DNA of 52,061 nt from Vibrio sonorensis. GTDB taxonomy: Bacteria; Pseudomonadota; Gammaproteobacteria; Enterobacterales; Vibrionaceae. A model generated the notes under the pieces. It was not told the origin of the DNA and made no database searches. It saw only the letters and a list, made by a program, of their open reading frames with translations. The DNA is taken from NCBI RefSeq assembly GCF_001854765.1, contig NZ_LJJE01000048.1:1-52061 (forward strand), written 5' to 3'. Position numbers and translations under genes: made by a program. Of this stretch, positions 15,589 to 23,094 are shown one piece after another; within the stretch, counting starts at the first letter, position 1, and every line of letters starts with the position of its first letter.

Positions 15589-15921
15589 ATGAGCAACAAG
15601 ATTAGCATTAATGGCACAACTCACATTACATCTGGCCGCAGCATTACGGTAAGTAACGGAAAGGTCATCATAGATGGCAAAGATGTGACGCCAGAAACAA
15701 AGGAAATATCAATACTCATTGAAGGTGATGTTGAGTCTCTCCAAGCAGACGCTTGCGACGTGATTGATGTAAAGGGAAACGTTGGAAAGATAATCACTCA
15801 ATCTGGAGATGTTAGATGTGGTGAAGTTGGGCGCTCTGTCACTACTATGTCTGGAGATGTTTTTTGCGGTGGCGTGTCTGGGGGTGTTACTACTATGTCT
15901 GGGGACATAAGTCATAACTAA
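15589..15921 (+). CDS. Small repeat protein, likely beta-helix
   Basis: A 110-residue protein with 12 bases between it and higA. After an N-terminal Thr/Ser/Ile beta region, residues 55-108 are short repeats of about 8-15 residues (GNVGKIITQSGDVRCGEVGR, SVTTMSGDVFCGGVSG, GVTTMSGDI) with T-x-SGDV at each turn, as in right-handed beta-solenoids. Two Cys recur at the same turn position. Similar short solenoid proteins occur in proteobacterial prophages without known function. It may be an inhibitor or binding scaffold. Confidence 0.6.
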   Translation: MSNKISINGTTHITSGRSITVSNGKVIIDGKDVTPETKEISILIEGDVESLQADACDVIDVKGNVGKIITQSGDVRCGEVGRSVTTMSGDVFCGGVSGGVTTMSGDISHN

Positions 15922-15950
15922 TTACTTCAGCCGCTAAAAGGAATGTGGCC

Positions 15951-16358
15951 ATGAAAGAAATATCACTAGAAAAAGTAGTAAGTACCATTCGTGAGTTAAT
16001 GGATGAAGCCACCAGCTTCAATGACTTCAAATATAACTCTATGGAAGAGGCTATAACTCAACTCGCCAAAGAAAAGCACGAGAATATCAATGAATTTGAG
16101 GTGCTAACTCAAGAGATGATAGACCAACAAAGAGAAGACTATGACGGTTATCTTGATGGGGCTAAGGTTGGCGATCTTGTTTGGGGCGATAGTGAGATGT
16201 GGGTTTCTCAGTTGGTGGTAGAGGGATGGGTGCAAGAATCTAACGAGGCTCTTAACAACAGTGACGATATAGTTCAGATAGCGGAGTATATTGAAAACGT
16301 TCTTATCGTTGAGGTTCTTTCAGGGAGTAATGAGGGCGTAAATTGCGATGAAGCATAA
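15951..16358 (+). CDS. Unknown acidic protein
   Basis: About 135 residues, ATG 15951 preferred (AGGA ten bases upstream; an in-frame GTG lies at 15945). It contains REDYDGYLDGAKVGDLVWGD, another loose relative of the YDG motif seen in three other proteins here, followed by an acidic helix. It overlaps the next gene's start by 11 bases. No family recognised. Confidence 0.55.
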   Translation: MKEISLEKVVSTIRELMDEATSFNDFKYNSMEEAITQLAKEKHENINEFEVLTQEMIDQQREDYDGYLDGAKVGDLVWGDSEMWVSQLVVEGWVQESNEALNNSDDIVQIAEYIENVLIVEVLSGSNEGVNCDEA

Positions 16359-16788
16359 TCACGAACAAGGCAAAGTTGCGATAACTAAAAGTACCAATGG
16401 CAAGTTCTACATAGAGATTGAGAACGCTCAAGGTGACGCGATTGCTCAAGCAGTATTAACGGCAGAAGGCTTTGCGCACGCTATAACAGGAAAGCACACC
16501 AATGCTGATATTCGCGTGTATCGAAATGCCAGTGCAACCATAGATAAGGAATGCTGCTTCTCGCCAGCGATTCAAGAAGATCGGGATCTAAACTTTTTCA
16601 TCAATAAGTATGAGCGCGCGGATATTGGCAGTATTTCAGAGGAAGAGATTAACTTTTATATTGAGAGTATCGAGAATGATGTGAGAGCTAAGCTAGGTGG
16701 AAGCAAAGATCAACAAGATTGCTTAAATTACCTTAATTCAATTAGAAATCAGGTTGTAGGTCTCAAGGCTCACGCTGGAAAGCGCTAG
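16348..16788 (+). CDS. Unknown 146-residue protein
   Basis: The N-terminal half is beta-rich (KVAITKSTNGKFYIEIENAQ, DAIAQAVLTAEGFAHAITG) and resembles single-domain phage proteins that bind nucleic acid or other proteins. The C-terminal half is helical. It is coupled to the upstream gene. No function recognised. Confidence 0.55.
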   Translation: MKHNHEQGKVAITKSTNGKFYIEIENAQGDAIAQAVLTAEGFAHAITGKHTNADIRVYRNASATIDKECCFSPAIQEDRDLNFFINKYERADIGSISEEEINFYIESIENDVRAKLGGSKDQQDCLNYLNSIRNQVVGLKAHAGKR

Positions 16789-16850
16789 AGCCAAAATACA
16801 ACATATAGTGTCGGGCAGTTGATACCGGCATACAACATTTAGGAAACGTC

Positions 16851-17324
16851 ATGGATAAAGATAAAGCAAGTAAACTTATAGATAGCGTATCGCCTGAAAA
16901 AATAGACAAGGCACTTAAAGCGATTTCTGGCATGTCTGAAGAAGAATTTGAGATAGCTCAGGCTAAGGTCTGGCGAGAGACGGATAAAAAAAGAGACCAA
17001 GAAGCTTTAGAAAGTGATATGCAGATAGAGCGTATTACCATTTATCTTAAAGGTGACAATAAGGCGCTACTGGTAAAGCCTAATAAATGGCTCGATCCGG
17101 AAACGTGGTCATTTAACTGCTTTGAGTCGGGGGCTATAAGCTTTTCCAGCAAGCATAATCCTAAATTTTCAATAGATAGCATTCCTGCGGCCACACCAGA
17201 GGGCGACCTTTATCGTCTAAGGATTCTATGGGAAGGCTTTTCATATTGGGTTGACCTAATAGACGAAGAGCAAGCGAAAGACTTGTCTAAGTTCTTGGAT
17301 ATCCCAATTGAAAGTGCAATTTAA
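16851..17324 (+). CDS. Unknown 157-residue protein
   Basis: ATG 16851 with AGGAA nearby. The N-terminus is helical and charged (SPEKIDKALKAISGMSEEEF), then a beta-rich C-terminus (RLRILWEGFSYWVDLID). It is the last gene before a 600-base stretch holding micro-peptide genes on the other strand. No family recognised. Confidence 0.55.
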   Translation: MDKDKASKLIDSVSPEKIDKALKAISGMSEEEFEIAQAKVWRETDKKRDQEALESDMQIERITIYLKGDNKALLVKPNKWLDPETWSFNCFESGAISFSSKHNPKFSIDSIPAATPEGDLYRLRILWEGFSYWVDLIDEEQAKDLSKFLDIPIESAI

Positions 17325-17408
17325 CTATTGGTTAAAAATAGCTAGCGAAGAAGTTTGCACTTTTTTGTCTCACTAGGTAAGTTGGGATTTCCTCTTTAGG
17401 TGATAGAT

Positions 17409-17445
17409 AAAAGCATACAGTTTTCTCCTTCCTGTATTCGCTTTT
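17409..17445. terminator. Strong hairpin terminator
   Basis: AAAAGCATACAG (17409-17420) pairs with CTGTAT-CGCTTTT (17432-17445). It can work on either strand. Confidence 0.7.
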
Positions 17446-17469
17446 ATGGCTTACATGAAAGAGGGTACA

Positions 17470-17493
17470 AAAGCCATCATGCCCGATGGCTTT
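17470..17493 (-). terminator. Terminator of micro-peptide cassette 1
   Basis: AAAGCCATC (17470-17478) pairs with GATGGCTTT (17485-17493), 14 bases after the stop codon of the minus-strand micro-peptide. Confidence 0.7.
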
Positions 17494-17507
17494 GTAAGTG
17501 GTTTTGC

Positions 17508-17585
17508 TTACCTCAGAAAGAAGTCAAGCAGTTGGATTAATATTACAGTTAGGTTCAGTATTAAGATTAATACTTCCGTTTCCAT
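17508..17585 (-). CDS. Hydrophobic micro-peptide 1 (25 residues), type I toxin-like
   Basis: ATG 17585 to TAA 17508-17510 on the minus strand, with AGAGGAA seven bases before the ATG. The peptide begins METEV and is then almost wholly aliphatic (LILILNLTVILIQLLDFFL) before a final Arg: a single membrane span with the composition of type I toxin peptides (Ibs, TisB or Fst class), though it is not clearly any of them. A terminator follows closely. The second cassette 94 bases upstream encodes a diverged copy. An antisense RNA from the plus strand could be the antitoxin, but no promoter was confirmed. Confidence 0.6.
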   Translation of the reverse strand: METEVLILILNLTVILIQLLDFFLR

Positions 17586-17644
17586 TAGTTTTTCCTCTTT
17601 AGGTTAGCATCTTAAAGACCTTGGCAATTACAGAGTTGTCGAGG

Positions 17645-17670
17645 AAAAGCCATCGTGCAGGATGGCTTTT
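17645..17670 (-). terminator. Terminator of micro-peptide cassette 2
   Basis: AAAAGCCATC (17645-17654) pairs with GATGGCTTTT (17661-17670), the same sequence as in cassette 1, immediately after the second peptide gene. Confidence 0.75.
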
Positions 17671-17678
17671 TGTAATGC

Positions 17679-17762
17679 TTACCCCTTAAAGAAAGTAAAC
17701 AGCTGTACAGCGATTATTGCTATATTTAGAAATATCACGATTAAGTCTGGTTCTAATTGCAT
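17679..17762 (-). CDS. Hydrophobic micro-peptide 2 (27 residues), type I toxin-like
   Basis: ATG 17762 to TAA 17679-17681 on the minus strand, with AAAGGAAAAAACC before the ATG. It begins MQLEPD and continues as a membrane span (LIVIFLNIAIIAVQLFTFF) ending KG. It shares with peptide 1 an acidic N-terminal tip, an aliphatic core and a QL-F-FF end, plus matching leader and terminator sequences, so the two are tandem duplicates. Membrane-active toxin or small regulatory membrane peptide are the main options. Confidence 0.6.
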   Translation of the reverse strand: MQLEPDLIVIFLNIAIIAVQLFTFFKG

Positions 17763-17929
17763 GTAGGTTTTTTCCTTTTGGTATGCAGTTTAAAAGACCT
17801 TGGCAATCTTGTTGTCGGGGTCTTTTTTTGTCTCTTCACTCCCTCAACTCAAACAAAGAACAATTGCTTTCACTCTCATGTAGGGGTAGCATGTCACCAT
17901 AGTTAAAAATCATCACCCTCAAGGTATCC

Positions 17930-18172
17930 ATGACAATTGGTGAAAAAATAAGAGCTGTACGAGATGCTGAAGGCATAGGAAGAGCGGAATTTAGTAAAGC
18001 GCTTAATATTCCTAAAGATACCTTGGTGTCAGTAGAGAAAGGTCAGGTGAAAAAGCCTAACTTTGAAATGGTAAGCTCTATTTGCCTTCTTTATCCTCAA
18101 TACACTCACTTTTTAATTGGCTTACCTATTGGCAAGAAGGTTACGCAAGTAATTCCTAAGAAGTCAGACTAG
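17930..18172 (+). CDS. XRE/Cro-like helix-turn-helix regulator
   Basis: An 80-residue single-domain repressor. Residues 1-60 follow the XRE pattern: TIGEKIRAVRDAEGIGRAEF, SKALNIPKDTLVSVEKGQVK and a final helix. The C-terminus is short and basic. Dimeric DNA binding is expected. It stands alone after the micro-peptide region, with its own upstream non-coding sequence, and could control that region or the phage lysis/lysogeny choice. Confidence 0.75.
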   Translation: MTIGEKIRAVRDAEGIGRAEFSKALNIPKDTLVSVEKGQVKKPNFEMVSSICLLYPQYTHFLIGLPIGKKVTQVIPKKSD

Positions 18173-18191
18173 AGCCAGTTCCTCATAATTT

Positions 18192-18208
18192 AATTTTCAG
18201 TGAAAATC
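18192..18208. repeat. Dispersed palindrome, copy 4
   Basis: AATTTTCAGTGAAAATC, one base from consensus at the edge. It lies four bases before the next gene's preferred ATG. Confidence 0.65.
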
Positions 18209-18211
18209 AGC

Positions 18212-18445
18212 ATGAGAATACAGTTTAGAAAAAGAATAAGGCTACTTCCCTTCTTGTGGCTTAACTTTGGCAAGAAAGGGTTATCGAGTGTCACGATAGG
18301 CCGTCGCGGTCTTTCTCTCACTATCCAGAAAAACGCTGGATTTTTAACGTTGGGGGCTACAGGTTCAGGTCTTAGCGTTCGAAATCAGCTGTGGGGTAAG
18401 AGAACAGAGAAAAAAGACGCTATCCCCGAAACTAATATTGACTAG
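18212..18445 (+). CDS. DUF4236-like small beta protein
   Basis: Seventy-seven residues from ATG 18212; an in-frame GTG inside the palindrome (18200) could extend it by four. The sequence RFRKRIRL-type N-terminus, LNFGKKGLSSVTIGRRGLSL and FLTLGATGSGLSVRN follow the DUF4236 layout (basic start, SxS-like turns, GxGTGxS end). Function of that family is not known. It lies between the XRE gene and zinc-ribbon genes. Confidence 0.6.
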   Translation: MRIQFRKRIRLLPFLWLNFGKKGLSSVTIGRRGLSLTIQKNAGFLTLGATGSGLSVRNQLWGKRTEKKDAIPETNID

Positions 18446-18484
18446 GTATTTTTCTGTTTGGCTAATTTGTCTTTAGCCCTCTAG

Positions 18485-18498
18485 TTATCATAGACGGA
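18485..18498 (+). promoter_or_regulatory. TTATCATAGA motif upstream of zinc-finger gene
   Basis: TTATCATAGACGGA, one mismatch from consensus, followed by AGTATTTAAATT and the ATG at 18511. GGAAG inside it may double as the ribosome binding site. Confidence 0.5.
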
Positions 18499-18510
18499 AG
18501 TATTTAAATT

Positions 18511-18939
18511 ATGTGCGACAAAGAAAGATTAATAGACGCCAAAATTAAGCGGAGAAATGACACTCATGCATCACTAGCTGAGCAAATGATGATTGAGGCT
18601 GGTGGCTCTTTATCTGATTTGAATAAAGAGAATTCAGAAGAAGAATCAAAAGCCGGTGGAGATAAAGAGCTTCCCATTTGCTGGGCGTGCAATGGTACGG
18701 GGTGCGTTGAAGGTCTTTTTTCTAAAACAGAGTGTTTTAACTGCGAAGGTACGGGGTTAGAGCTATCCAATCCAGTAAAAGTCATTAAGCAGCAAAGGGA
18801 GTGGTTGGCATGGTCAAAGAGGGAAATCATTCGCTTGCGCAGGCTAAACGCCAAGCTAGACACGAGAACCAAAGAGCAGAAAGAGGCGGACGCTGTAGGC
18901 GAGTTCTACAGTGGAGCGAAATTAAACAAGCATGATTAA
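18511..18939 (+). CDS. DnaJ-type zinc-finger protein
   Basis: A 142-residue protein with two CxxCxGxG repeats (CWACNGTG and CFNCEGTG, about residues 58-65 and 75-82), the zinc-binding pattern of DnaJ central domains, without a J domain. The flanks are charged; the C-terminal 50 residues form a basic helix (WSKREIIRLRRLNAKLDTRT). Such short phage proteins are usually unassigned; an adaptor or chaperone-like role is possible. It heads the operon running to about 20.3 kb. Confidence 0.65.
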   Translation: MCDKERLIDAKIKRRNDTHASLAEQMMIEAGGSLSDLNKENSEEESKAGGDKELPICWACNGTGCVEGLFSKTECFNCEGTGLELSNPVKVIKQQREWLAWSKREIIRLRRLNAKLDTRTKEQKEADAVGEFYSGAKLNKHD

Positions 18940-18945
18940 GGGTGA

Positions 18946-19254
18946 ATGATGTCAGAAATCGAATACAACGTAGTGTCTGGGGCAGAGGTTAAGGCCGATG
19001 TTTATGGTGGTGAAAACTGTAATGAACACTCCCGTTACATTGAAACTTGGTGTGAAGGGGATATGGACACCGACACTAGCCAAGAGATTAGCTTTGATAG
19101 CAAGCGTTGGCCTGTAGGTACAAAGTTGATTGTCCAAGTTCCTCAGTGTCCAAATCCAGATTGTCATGTAGATGCAGAGCACCAAGATGAAGACGGCAAG
19201 TGTACAGAGTGCGGTTTTGACTGGAAAAACTGGACAGAAGAGCAATACAGTTAA
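18946..19254 (+). CDS. Small zinc-ribbon protein
   Basis: About 102 residues; two tandem ATGs at 18946 and 18949, the second better spaced from AAGGG. The C-terminal part carries CPNPDCHVDAEHQDEDGKCT then ECGFDW, a four-Cys zinc ribbon (CxxxxC ... CxxC). The N-terminus is beta-like and acidic. Six bases separate it from the previous gene. Function unknown. Confidence 0.55.
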   Translation: MMSEIEYNVVSGAEVKADVYGGENCNEHSRYIETWCEGDMDTDTSQEISFDSKRWPVGTKLIVQVPQCPNPDCHVDAEHQDEDGKCTECGFDWKNWTEEQYS

Positions 19255-19266
19255 TGCGGGTATCCA

Positions 19267-19473
19267 ATGGCTATTTTCAACACAACACTACAATCCAAAA
19301 AGACAGGCGTTAATTACAAGGTTGGTCACTCGATAGCGCATCGAGAATCAAGCTCTAGCTCCCTTAAGAGGCAACTTAAGGCCAAAGGTAAAATAGAAAG
19401 CTTAAAAGCCGCTAGAGCGCTCGGAGTTAGCATTGATGAGTATCTGGAAATGATGGGGGCGACATGCGAATGA
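19267..19473 (+). CDS. Small basic unknown protein
   Basis: A 68-residue protein rich in Ser and Lys (RESSSSSLKRQLKAKGKIES) with a helical C-terminus (LKAARALGVSIDEYLEMMGA). It overlaps the next gene by ten bases, indicating coupling to the VRR-NUC nuclease. No family recognised. Confidence 0.5.
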   Translation: MAIFNTTLQSKKTGVNYKVGHSIAHRESSSSSLKRQLKAKGKIESLKAARALGVSIDEYLEMMGATCE

Positions 19474-20120
19474 CTAAGCCGGAGTTTGATGCGCTCATCG
19501 AGAACAACCCAAGCATCAAAATAGCCGACAATAGCGCTTCTTCTCAAGGCAAGCCTTCAGGTATGGATTGGGAAGCAATAAGGTCAACCGAGACCGCCGC
19601 TCAAGGCACGTCAAAGCGTATAGGCAAGCTAAAAAAACGCACCCGCAATGCAAAGAGCACCAAGCCTTATGTAAGCCCTCATGCGAGACGACTAGCCTAC
19701 TTAGCAAGGAACCCAAGCAAAATAAAGGGCAATCAAGAGCATTATGAGCAAGTAAGATTGTTTGATGATATGGAGCGTCACTATCCAGACATCTATGAAA
19801 TGATGGCCGCTATTCCAAATGGTGGCATACGTGACGACAAGACAGCGGGTGTTATGCGAGCAGAAGGCCAAAAGAAAGGTTATCCAGACGTCACGCTTGA
19901 TGTTTCTCGCGGCGCTTATTGCAGCCTAAAAATCGAAATGAAGTCACCTACAGGCCGCGCAAGCGAAGAACAGAAAGGTTATCACGACAAGCTAAGGCGT
20001 CACGGTAATTGCGTGGTTGTATGCTATGGCTATGAGGCAGCGCGAAAAGCATTGCTTGAATACTGGAGCCTGAAAGATGATGGTGAAATGACAGCTGAGG
20101 TCTACAAACATGCTGTATAA
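19464..20120 (+). CDS. VRR-NUC-domain nuclease
   Basis: A 218-residue protein. The C-terminal half matches phage VRR-NUC proteins: AAIPNGGIRDDKTAGVMRAE, GQKKGYPDVTLDV (the PD of the PD-(D/E)xK core), LKIEMKSPTGRASEEQKGY (the ExK) and a final GNCVVVCYGYEAARKALLEY. The active-site set D, E-x-K and Q is complete. Stand-alone phage members are thought to cut branched or junction DNA. The N-terminal 85 residues are basic and probably disordered. It sits just before the pac/terminase genes, where resolving branched DNA before packaging makes sense. Confidence 0.82.
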   Translation: MRMTKPEFDALIENNPSIKIADNSASSQGKPSGMDWEAIRSTETAAQGTSKRIGKLKKRTRNAKSTKPYVSPHARRLAYLARNPSKIKGNQEHYEQVRLFDDMERHYPDIYEMMAAIPNGGIRDDKTAGVMRAEGQKKGYPDVTLDVSRGAYCSLKIEMKSPTGRASEEQKGYHDKLRRHGNCVVVCYGYEAARKALLEYWSLKDDGEMTAEVYKHAV

Positions 20121-20325
20121 GGTCATTCTCACCTCGCCAACAATTCAGGAAATGATACTAGAAACAAATAGCTTCTCTAAGGCGCGTAGAGCGTATCTAA
20201 CGACACTCAATGATAAATCCCTAGAGTACACTCACGAGTTCGTGTTTATGGCCTGTTCAGGCGAGATAATTAATCAAAATAGCTTAACTGATCAGCTTTC
20301 CCCTTCTAAAGTTCGTTCCTACTGA
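20110..20325 (+). CDS. Small unknown protein next to the nuclease
   Basis: A 71-residue protein overlapping the nuclease stop by 11 bases. It reads as beta-helix-beta (LYKVILTSPTIQEMILETNS, SKARRAYLTTL, EYTHEFVFMACSG). It may be a partner of the nuclease. The 3' end holds TGATCA (20289), an outlying copy of the pac-type hexamer. Confidence 0.5.
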   Translation: MLYKVILTSPTIQEMILETNSFSKARRAYLTTLNDKSLEYTHEFVFMACSGEIINQNSLTDQLSPSKVRSY

Positions 20326-20398
20326 GATTTAGTGATCAGTTTTGAAACTTACTGTATTATCCACTTAAGAAATACTTCGATATAGGATAATAATGTAA

Positions 20399-21487
20399 GT
20401 GGCAAAAACAGACTGGAACGCACTTTGCGACACGTTCCTAAAACAAGCTGACCAGTCCGCCAAAGCCCGTAACTCCTACGCTGAGCGGTGCGGAGTGAAC
20501 TCTAATTCCTTTCGAAGAGAGCTAGCCAAGCACAAGAAAAGCCTTGAAGAAAAAGGTAATTCAAGTAATCCCAACAAGTCTGATCAGAGAAAAAGGACTG
20601 ATCAGACTCCAAGAAGTGATCAGAAACTCGCCCTAAAAAACAAAAAAAATAAAACCCTTAAAAATCAATCAAATAAGTCGAAAGGTAGGGGCGAAGGGTC
20701 TGATCACACAAAAACTGATCAGGGCAAGCCGTCGACGCGCGGGCGCGCGCACGTAGCAAAAAATGATCCCAATCTGATCCGAGATAACGGCACTCGATGT
20801 TTCAAGAAGGGCAATGCGGCCAGCTTGATTCATGGTGGATACGCAGAAAAGTTTTTCTTACATGATGACCATGAAAATTGGGCAAAGACTTCCTTAGCCG
20901 ATATTCACGCTCTGGCAAAAAGTAAATACATGTTAATGGAGTCCATAAGAACGGATTTGATAAGGCAAACGCAACTCGATTACGAGCAAGGGCGAACGCA
21001 CATCAAAGAAGTATTTGAAGAAGGCGAGCTTCAAAAAGTTCCAATGACATTCCAAGAGGCCATCTTTGCCGCAATGATGGCAGGCCATAAAGAACAAACT
21101 AAATTACTGTCTGACATTGCCAAGGTTGAACAAACTCAACAGGCGCTCAGGGTGCAGACGCACGGAATGAGCAAGTTAAGTCGTGATGAGCAGATAGAAA
21201 TCGTAGCCGATGTATTAACCAGCTATGCAGAAAAGGAAGTCACGGCCATAGAAGCAGGCCTTCTACTGGCGAAAGATGGCATTGAGCCACCAAGTACGCT
21301 CAAGCTCCTCATTGATAAAGAAGTAGAGGCATTAGACGAAAGTAATGATGGCGAGGGCGGCATTAGCGAGGAAGAGCTAAAAGCGCTTAAAGCGAAGTCG
21401 GCCGAGTTTGCTCAATCAGAAGAAGCCAAGATAAACAGAAATCGTGAAATGTTAGCCCAGCTATTAAGCGAGGAAGCTGATGGCTAA
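20399..21487 (+). CDS. Terminase small subunit, P1 PacA-like
   Basis: A 362-residue protein starting at GTG 20399. Residues 1-50 form a helix-turn-helix (YAERCGVNSNSFRRELAKHK), as in PacA-type proteins that recognise pac. Residues 55-120 are a low-complexity basic/Gln-Asp linker whose DNA contains the TGATCA clusters, so the protein's own gene contains its target. The rest is mostly helical and acidic at the C-terminus. Length and layout match what I recall of P1 PacA (about 350 residues with pac inside the gene). It overlaps the large subunit by eight bases. It would recruit the large subunit for headful packaging. Confidence 0.75.
   Translation: MAKTDWNALCDTFLKQADQSAKARNSYAERCGVNSNSFRRELAKHKKSLEEKGNSSNPNKSDQRKRTDQTPRSDQKLALKNKKNKTLKNQSNKSKGRGEGSDHTKTDQGKPSTRGRAHVAKNDPNLIRDNGTRCFKKGNAASLIHGGYAEKFFLHDDHENWAKTSLADIHALAKSKYMLMESIRTDLIRQTQLDYEQGRTHIKEVFEEGELQKVPMTFQEAIFAAMMAGHKEQTKLLSDIAKVEQTQQALRVQTHGMSKLSRDEQIEIVADVLTSYAEKEVTAIEAGLLLAKDGIEPPSTLKLLIDKEVEALDESNDGEGGISEEELKALKAKSAEFAQSEEAKINRNREMLAQLLSEEADG
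20581..20780 (+). other. P1-type pac site candidate: two TGATCA clusters
   Basis: Perfect TGATCA hexamers lie at 20581, 20599 and 20617 (18-base spacing), then after 78 AT-rich bases at 20701 and 20716, with TGATCC at 20764 and 20775. Outliers occur at 20289 and 20333. P1 pac, as I recall, has two clusters of TGATCA/G hexamers flanking the cut region inside pacA, and cutting depends on Dam methylation. The window also encodes an adenine methyltransferase. Confidence 0.65.
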
Positions 21488-23014
21488 AAAAACAAGGAAA
21501 AACCAACCTCTAGATGCACACCCTAAGTATAAAAACCTTCAAATAGCACTTGCGGCTGACTGGGTTCTTGCGGCTGAAGTGCTTTTTGGTGTCACCACCC
21601 TTTCTTCTCAGCAAATAGAGCTATTAAGAGAGGCGCAAAAAGAGGCGTGTCGCGTGTCGGTGTCGTCTGGTCATGGTACGGGTAAATCATACCTACAAGG
21701 TTTGATTATCATCTTGTTCATGATCTTTCATCCAAATTCTCAATGCGTAGTGTTATCGAACACGGTTAAGCAAACCCGTCGGGGTGTATGGAAAAACTTA
21801 GGCATTCATTACAAAAAGTTAAGAAAGCATGCACCATGGATAGCAAAGCACTTTACCCTTACTGATACGATGTTCTATGCCAAGAGCAATAAGCAGGGAT
21901 GGAACTGCGAGGCAAAAGCTATTCAGCAAGGAAACTACGAAAACCTAGCGGGTGAGCATAACGATCACTTTCTTTGTATTGTTGATGAAGCGTCGGGCGT
22001 TCCAGATGACGCCTTTGGGGTATTGCTGGGGGCGTTGTCGCAAGACGATAACCGAATGATTTTGATTTCTCAGCCTACCCGCCATGCTGGGTTCTTCTAT
22101 CGAACGCATCACGAACTCAAGATTAAAAAAGGCAATCCGCGCGTACTTGGGTTGCTATTACGATGTCGTCCGTGGATTCTCCACATGTGACCGCTCAGTT
22201 TATTAAAGATCGTGCCATAGAGTACGGCGGCGTCAATTCTGTTCACTTTGGTATTAAGGTTCTAGGTCGGTTCCCAGACAAAATCAACGGTTTCCTTTTG
22301 GGTCGTAATGAGGTGGAAAGCTGCGTAGACCGAATAATAGAGTTTGATGATCGCGAATGGGGCTGGATGGCTTGTTGTGATGTTGGTGATGGGCGTGACC
22401 GCTCGGTGATCAGTATATTCAAAGTCCAAGGTGAAGTCGGCCGAAATCGCAAAGTGCAACAAGTTAAGACTATTGAGATGCCTTCTGATGTTATAGGCCA
22501 TGTGTTCGTAAACAAAATTATAGAGGAATGCATAGACAGTAAGCTATATCCGAACATCACGGTCGTAATAGATGGTCACGGCAACGGTAAAACACTGGCT
22601 AACTTACTGCAAGAGAAGCGGCCTAACGTCGACGTCAAGGCGCTTAAATGGGGCGGAAGGCCATTCCTTGAGTATGAAAAGGAAATGTATTACAACTTGC
22701 GCGCCAAGGCTCACATGCTTGTAAGGGATGCGATTAGAGCTGGTCGCTTGGCTATTTCACGGGGGCTGCATACAGAGAAGACTATTGAGCAAGGCTCTAA
22801 GTTGCCTTACACCATGAATGATTTAGGCCAGTACCTCATGATGAAAAAAGAGGTAATGCGTAGTAAAGAAAACATTCCATCACCAGATATTTTCGATACG
22901 TACTGCTTTGCTCAGTTGATGGATTACACACCCGCAAATGACGGATATTACGATTATGATGATGTTAGTGATGTATTTGATGAGTGGGATGACTGGGACG
23001 ACACTGCGGCTTAA
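21480..23014 (+). CDS. Terminase large subunit, P1 PacB-like, frameshifted in this sequence
   Basis: About 511 residues when one G is restored near 22143 (CGCGTACTTGG to CGCGGTACTTGG, giving NPRGTWVAITMSSVDSPHVT). Before the break lies the ATPase: Walker A SSGHGTGKSYLQG and Walker B LCIVDEASGV. After it lies the nuclease: ACCDVGDGRDRSVISIFK, TVVIDGHGNGKTLANLL and a late acidic DIFDTYCFAQ, the usual three acidic positions of the RNase H-like headful nuclease. It powers DNA into the prohead through the portal and cuts it. An intact gene is essential, so the break is most likely a sequence error. Confidence 0.85.
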
Positions 23015-23024
23015 TTTTCTAGTC

Positions 23025-23041
23025 GATTTTCAGTGAAAATC
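23025..23041. repeat. Dispersed palindrome, copy 5
   Basis: GATTTTCAGTGAAAATC, a perfect 17-base palindrome around its centre, between the terminase stop and a terminator. A Chi octamer lies 27 bases to the right. Confidence 0.7.
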
Positions 23042-23048
23042 AAAAGAA

Positions 23049-23079
23049 AAAGCCACCAGAATTAAAAGCTGGTGGCTTT
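23049..23079. terminator. Terminator after terminase genes
   Basis: AAAGCCACCAG (23049-23059) pairs with CTGGTGGCTTT (23069-23079), an 11-bp stem usable by both converging transcripts. Confidence 0.8.
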
Positions 23080-23094
23080 GCTGTTAATGAAGAT

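Larger units (their letters stand above)
17325..17929. other. 605-bp region holding tandem micro-peptide cassettes
   Basis: No ordinary gene. On the minus strand it contains two diverged copies of one module: a leader with ATTGCCAAGGTCTTT, then GAGGAAAAAC- or AAGGAAAAAACC-type ribosome binding sites, a 25-27 residue hydrophobic peptide, and an AAGCCATC/GATGGCTT terminator. A third, leftmost stretch with CCTAAAGAGGAAATCC may be a decayed copy. Confidence 0.6.
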
